Below are positions 61,311-64,000 of a DNA stretch of 64,000 nt, in pieces; position 1 is the stretch's first letter; each line of letters opens with the position of its first letter. Made by a program: the position numbers and the translations under genes. The DNA comes from Flavobacterium arcticum (GTDB lineage Bacteria > Bacteroidota > Bacteroidia > Flavobacteriales > Flavobacteriaceae): NCBI RefSeq assembly GCF_003344925.1, contig NZ_CP031188.1:2029001-2093000 (forward strand), written 5' to 3'. The notes below the pieces were generated by a model that had not been told where the DNA came from, searched no databases, and saw only the letters and a program-made list of their open reading frames with translations.

Positions 61311-61857
61311 TATAGGTGACAATGTAACGGTACTTGATGATGCCATTAACGGAAGAGTAAAAGGTTTTAAAAATAACATGGTTATTATTGAAACTGAAGA
61401 CGGTTTTGATTTAGAATTTGAGGCAAGAGAACTTGTAAGGACCACCGATAATGAGGCACTTAAAGGACTGTTTGGTTCTCAAAGTATACAAGCAGTACTT
61501 AAAGAAAAGGAACTGCCTAAAAAACGTAGTTTTGTAAAAGAAAAAAAATCTAAAAAAGAAGATTTTGTTCTTGAAGTAGATTTACATATAGAGAAGTTAG
61601 TACCTAACAAAAGAGGGATGTCTAACTATGATATTCTTACATTACAGTCTGATACTGCTAAACGCCAACTTGAATTTGCCATTAAAAACAGAATGCAAAA
61701 AGTTGTATTTATTCATGGAGTAGGAGAGGGAGTGCTAAAAGCCGAGCTTGATTTTTTATTAGGCAGGTATGATGGTATTACATTTAAAGATGCTGATTAT
61801 CAGAAATATGGCTTAGGTGCTACAGAGGTTTATATAAAACAAAACCCTAATAGATAA
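61303..61857 (+). CDS. Smr-domain protein
   Basis: A 184-aa protein with an N-terminal barrel-like domain ('FNIGDNVTVLDDAINGRVKGF') and a linker rich in Lys (about 65-85). The C-terminal Smr domain (about 88-184) has the 'EVDLHIEKL' start (DxH motif) and the 'VFIHGVGEGVLKAELDFLL' motif with HGxGxG. Smr domains are nicking nucleases or RNA-binding modules, for example at the end of MutS2 and in ribosome rescue. It is coupled to the small membrane protein gene. Confidence 0.9.
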   Translation: MFNIGDNVTVLDDAINGRVKGFKNNMVIIETEDGFDLEFEARELVRTTDNEALKGLFGSQSIQAVLKEKELPKKRSFVKEKKSKKEDFVLEVDLHIEKLVPNKRGMSNYDILTLQSDTAKRQLEFAIKNRMQKVVFIHGVGEGVLKAELDFLLGRYDGITFKDADYQKYGLGATEVYIKQNPNR

Positions 61858-61873
61858 AAATAAGATACATTAA

Positions 61874-61910
61874 AAAGAAAGGGCAGCCAATTGGCTGCCC
61901 TTTCTTTTAT
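61874..61910. terminator. Bidirectional terminator
   Basis: A perfect 17-bp inverted repeat (61874-61890 and 61891-61907) with core GGGCAGCCAATTGGCTGCCC and A/T-rich ends. It serves both the Smr gene and the convergent lipoprotein gene. Confidence 0.9.
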
Positions 61911-61923
61911 TTAATGCTTTACT

Positions 61924-62946
61924 TTATTCTTCATCTGTTACATAAGTACCTAATAAAAAACCTCCATTTTCTTCGGCATCATCTGCATTTTCTACACTTA
62001 ATACTTCATAAATTGTAAATGTTTCACCACTTGTTATATCGGTACGGGTAAACTCAACATCTTTTAGTCGTATTTCATGACGGAATTCACCAGGAGTTAC
62101 ATCACTTTCAGCAGTAACTATAATACATGTGCCTGATGACGCTCTCCAGCGTTGGTTAATGTCGATAGTAGTATCTAAGTCACATACTAATAAGCTGTTT
62201 GCAGTACCGCTATATACTTTAAATAATAGCTCATAATCTTCTTCTTCTGCCGAAAATTCAATAACAGGTAATGTACCTACTTCATTAACAAATGTGTCAG
62301 CAGGAAAATTGAGTATTAATACATCATTTCCACTTGTTTTATATACTCTATCATTTGCAGTATCATCGCAACCTATTACAACAGGAGCTTCTTCATCACC
62401 ATAACTGAAACTAAAACCAATAACACGGTTAATAGCCCCAAAATAATTATTAACGATTCGAATATCTTCGCCACTATTACTATATGTAATTTCTTTTAAT
62501 GTAATATAATGATTGTAACCTACAAGTTTTCCATTATTAAAATCCTTTTCAGTTTCTATAAGTATAGTACCATCACCTGTCCACTCTTCTATAACATTAG
62601 GCGATGTAGCAGGAAGACCACTTGTGTTACAAATGTTATCACTACCTACATCTCCGTTATAATTTCGGTAGGTTATTTTGTTAGTACCATCTGTACTAAT
62701 AGTTACTTCTCTAGGTGTTCTCTCTTCATTATCGTCAAATTCACTTTCTATATTATAAAGCTCAGAAGGGCTTATTTCTAGGATAAGTACTTCTGTGCCA
62801 TTTATTTTATAATATAAATTATTCTCTTCGCACGTTGTTGATACTGTAGTGATACTAGAGAAGTTAAAACTTTTAAAACTTATATCTCCATCGTCACAGC
62901 CTAAAGCCAGTATTATTACGGCTGTAAGAGCCAATATTTTTTTCAT
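61924..62946 (-). CDS. Lipoprotein with two homologous halves
   Basis: A 340-aa lipoprotein: signal 'VIILALGC' (Cys17) followed by acidic 'DDGD', which may direct it to the cell surface in Bacteroidota. The mature part is an internal duplication. Each half has 'SFNFSS'/'GFSFSYG', then 'LYYKINGTEVLILEISPSELYN'-like or 'VYKTSGNDVLILNFPADTF' and ends with 'YITLKEITY' or 'EIRLKDVEF'. I do not recognise the family. A -7 box (TATTTTTG on the minus strand, 62964-62971) lies 17 bases before the start. Confidence 0.75.
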   Translation of the reverse strand: MKKILALTAVIILALGCDDGDISFKSFNFSSITTVSTTCEENNLYYKINGTEVLILEISPSELYNIESEFDDNEERTPREVTISTDGTNKITYRNYNGDVGSDNICNTSGLPATSPNVIEEWTGDGTILIETEKDFNNGKLVGYNHYITLKEITYSNSGEDIRIVNNYFGAINRVIGFSFSYGDEEAPVVIGCDDTANDRVYKTSGNDVLILNFPADTFVNEVGTLPVIEFSAEEEDYELLFKVYSGTANSLLVCDLDTTIDINQRWRASSGTCIIVTAESDVTPGEFRHEIRLKDVEFTRTDITSGETFTIYEVLSVENADDAEENGGFLLGTYVTDEE

Positions 62947-63056
62947 AGCTATTAAATTTTAAACAAAAATAAGGTTTTTAACCACTTCTCGAAATGTTTT
63001 ATTACTGCTTTACTTCAAAATGTATTTATAATAACTTTTTAAGTAATTTTGTCATA

Positions 63057-64000
63057 ATGAAAAAAGCATATCTCGATAACGCCTCTACTACAGCACTACG
63101 CCCCGAAGTAATAACCGAAATTACCCATATACTTTCTGAGCAGTATGGTAATCCGTCATCTACACATAGCTTTGGGAGGAGTGCAAAAGTAGTACTAGAA
63201 ACTAGCCGCAAAACGATTGCCTCTTTACTTAACGCAGAAGCCCGCGAAATTATTTTTACATCGGGTGGTACAGAAGCTGATAATTGGATTATTCGCAGTG
63301 TTGTAAAAGATCTTAATGTAAAACGTATTATTACTGCCAAGACAGAACATCATGCTGTGTTATATGCAGCACAGGCTGTTGCTACAGAATATAATGTGAA
63401 AATAGATTATGTAAACTTATTACCTGACGGGAAACCAGATACTAGCCATTTAAAAGTTTTATTGGCAGAGGATACACCTACTTTAGTAAGTCTAATGCAT
63501 GTTAATAATGAAACAGGTACAGTTATAGATTTACATGAAATAGGGACTATTTGCAGAGGAAATAAAGCTTTATTTCATTCGGATACTGTACAGTCTGTAG
63601 GGAAAGAGGTTATAGACCTTACTAGTCTCCCTATTGATTTTATAGTAGCAAGTGCACATAAGTTTCACGGGCCAAAAGGAATTGGTTTTGCCTATGTACG
63701 AAAAAATAGTGGGCTAAAAGCTATGATTTATGGCGGTGAACAGGAAAAAGGTATGCGTGCGGGAACTGAGGCTATACATCAAATAGCAGGTATGACAAAA
63801 GCCCTTGAAATATCATATAAAAACTTAGAAAAAGATAAAGCTCATGTCATTAACCTGCGTAATTATTTATTACAGCAATTAGCATTGGTTTTTCCGGAAT
63901 TTAAGTTAAATGGTAGTATTGATGAGGGTTATAATAACCCTTCTACCTTTTATACTATAGTAAATGTAATGTTTCCCTTGCCCGAAGAAAAAACAGCCAT
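63057..64000 (+). CDS. Cysteine desulfurase (NifS/IscS-like), cut by right edge
   Basis: The first 314 codons of a class V PLP enzyme, starting MKKAYLDNASTTALRPEV at ATG 63057. Visible are 'YGNPSSTHSFGRSAK', 'IIFTSGGTEADNWIIRS' (cofactor phosphate site), 'TAKTEHHAVL' (His over the PLP ring), 'LVSLMHVNNETGTV' and the Schiff-base Lys in 'VASAHKFHGPKGIGF'. It would remove sulfur from cysteine for Fe-S clusters or tRNA thiolation. The loop with the catalytic Cys lies beyond the window or near its end, so the subgroup cannot be decided. Confidence 0.95.
   Translation, partial: MKKAYLDNASTTALRPEVITEITHILSEQYGNPSSTHSFGRSAKVVLETSRKTIASLLNAEAREIIFTSGGTEADNWIIRSVVKDLNVKRIITAKTEHHAVLYAAQAVATEYNVKIDYVNLLPDGKPDTSHLKVLLAEDTPTLVSLMHVNNETGTVIDLHEIGTICRGNKALFHSDTVQSVGKEVIDLTSLPIDFIVASAHKFHGPKGIGFAYVRKNSGLKAMIYGGEQEKGMRAGTEAIHQIAGMTKALEISYKNLEKDKAHVINLRNYLLQQLALVFPEFKLNGSIDEGYNNPSTFYTIVNVMFPLPEEKTA

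Noticed and set aside
1..64000. tRNA, rRNA or known riboswitches
   Set aside because: I read the intergenic regions and saw no cloverleaf, rRNA segment or familiar riboswitch core. A covariance-model scan would be needed to exclude small ones.

Overview
The window is AT-rich DNA from a member of the Bacteroidota, almost certainly a flavobacterium (family Flavobacteriaceae). The evidence is the gliding genes gldF and gldG, several secreted proteins with type IX secretion (T9SS) C-terminal sorting domains, SprB-type adhesin repeats, flavobacterial families such as DUF4294, DUF6048, DUF6452 and DUF5362, and -7 boxes of the Bacteroidota form TAnnTTTG. I see no rRNA, tRNA or CRISPR array. The genome often overlaps genes by exactly 8 bases (ATGNNTAA).

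Region 1 (1-4358, minus strand) is the start of a contractile injection system (CIS) operon: a DUF4255/Afp16-type terminator protein, an unknown 271-aa protein, the sheath, two inner tube proteins, a DUF5908 protein and a CIS tube/baseplate protein cut by the left edge. Region 2 (4582-8146, minus strand) is regulatory: a LuxR-type HTH protein, a NarL-type response regulator, its histidine kinase, a polytopic membrane protein and a small conserved protein. Region 3 (8426-15182, plus strand) holds an FAD amine oxidase/jacalin ORF fused in frame to a heme-c lipoprotein, two tandem tail-collar proteins and a substrate-binding-like protein with no signal peptide. A repeated dyad element (half-site GTAAATATACC) precedes these genes, and a half-site lies upstream of the CIS operon. 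Regions 1-3 may therefore be one regulon.

Region 4 (15198-22653) is a 2023-aa SprB-repeat adhesin with six nearly identical 228-bp units, then an IS3-type orfA remnant and an unknown gene. Region 5 (22863-25296) is a universal stress protein and mnmE. Region 6 (25680-34055) is a five-gene operon that looks like exopolysaccharide synthesis and export: HEAT protein, processive GT2 glycosyltransferase, TPR/YaiO outer-membrane protein, DUF4838 glycosidase-like lipoprotein and DUF1573 lipoprotein. Region 7 (34110-37799) has a membrane-anchored MutS-like ATPase and an Mrr-like nuclease candidate.

Region 8 (37891-48335) is mainly housekeeping: dnaN, gldG/gldF, a monooxygenase, a SAM hydrolase, phoH, purC, an ankyrin protein and an M42 peptidase. 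A compact three-gene cassette (MazG-like pyrophosphohydrolase, membrane protein, methyltransferase) sits between phoH and purC. Region 9 (48420-64000) has DUF4294, two T9SS paralogues with almost identical 3' ends, DUF6048/DUF6452/rlmD, a DUF1697 protein, an OsmC protein, a WYL regulator with DinB, ornithine aminotransferase, small membrane proteins, an Smr protein, an internally duplicated lipoprotein and a cysteine desulfurase cut by the right edge.

The points most worth a second look are the shared dyad linking the CIS region to the oxidase/tail-collar genes, the oxidase-lipoprotein fusion at a poly-A run, the polysaccharide operon, the phoH-purC cassette and the Mrr-like nuclease.
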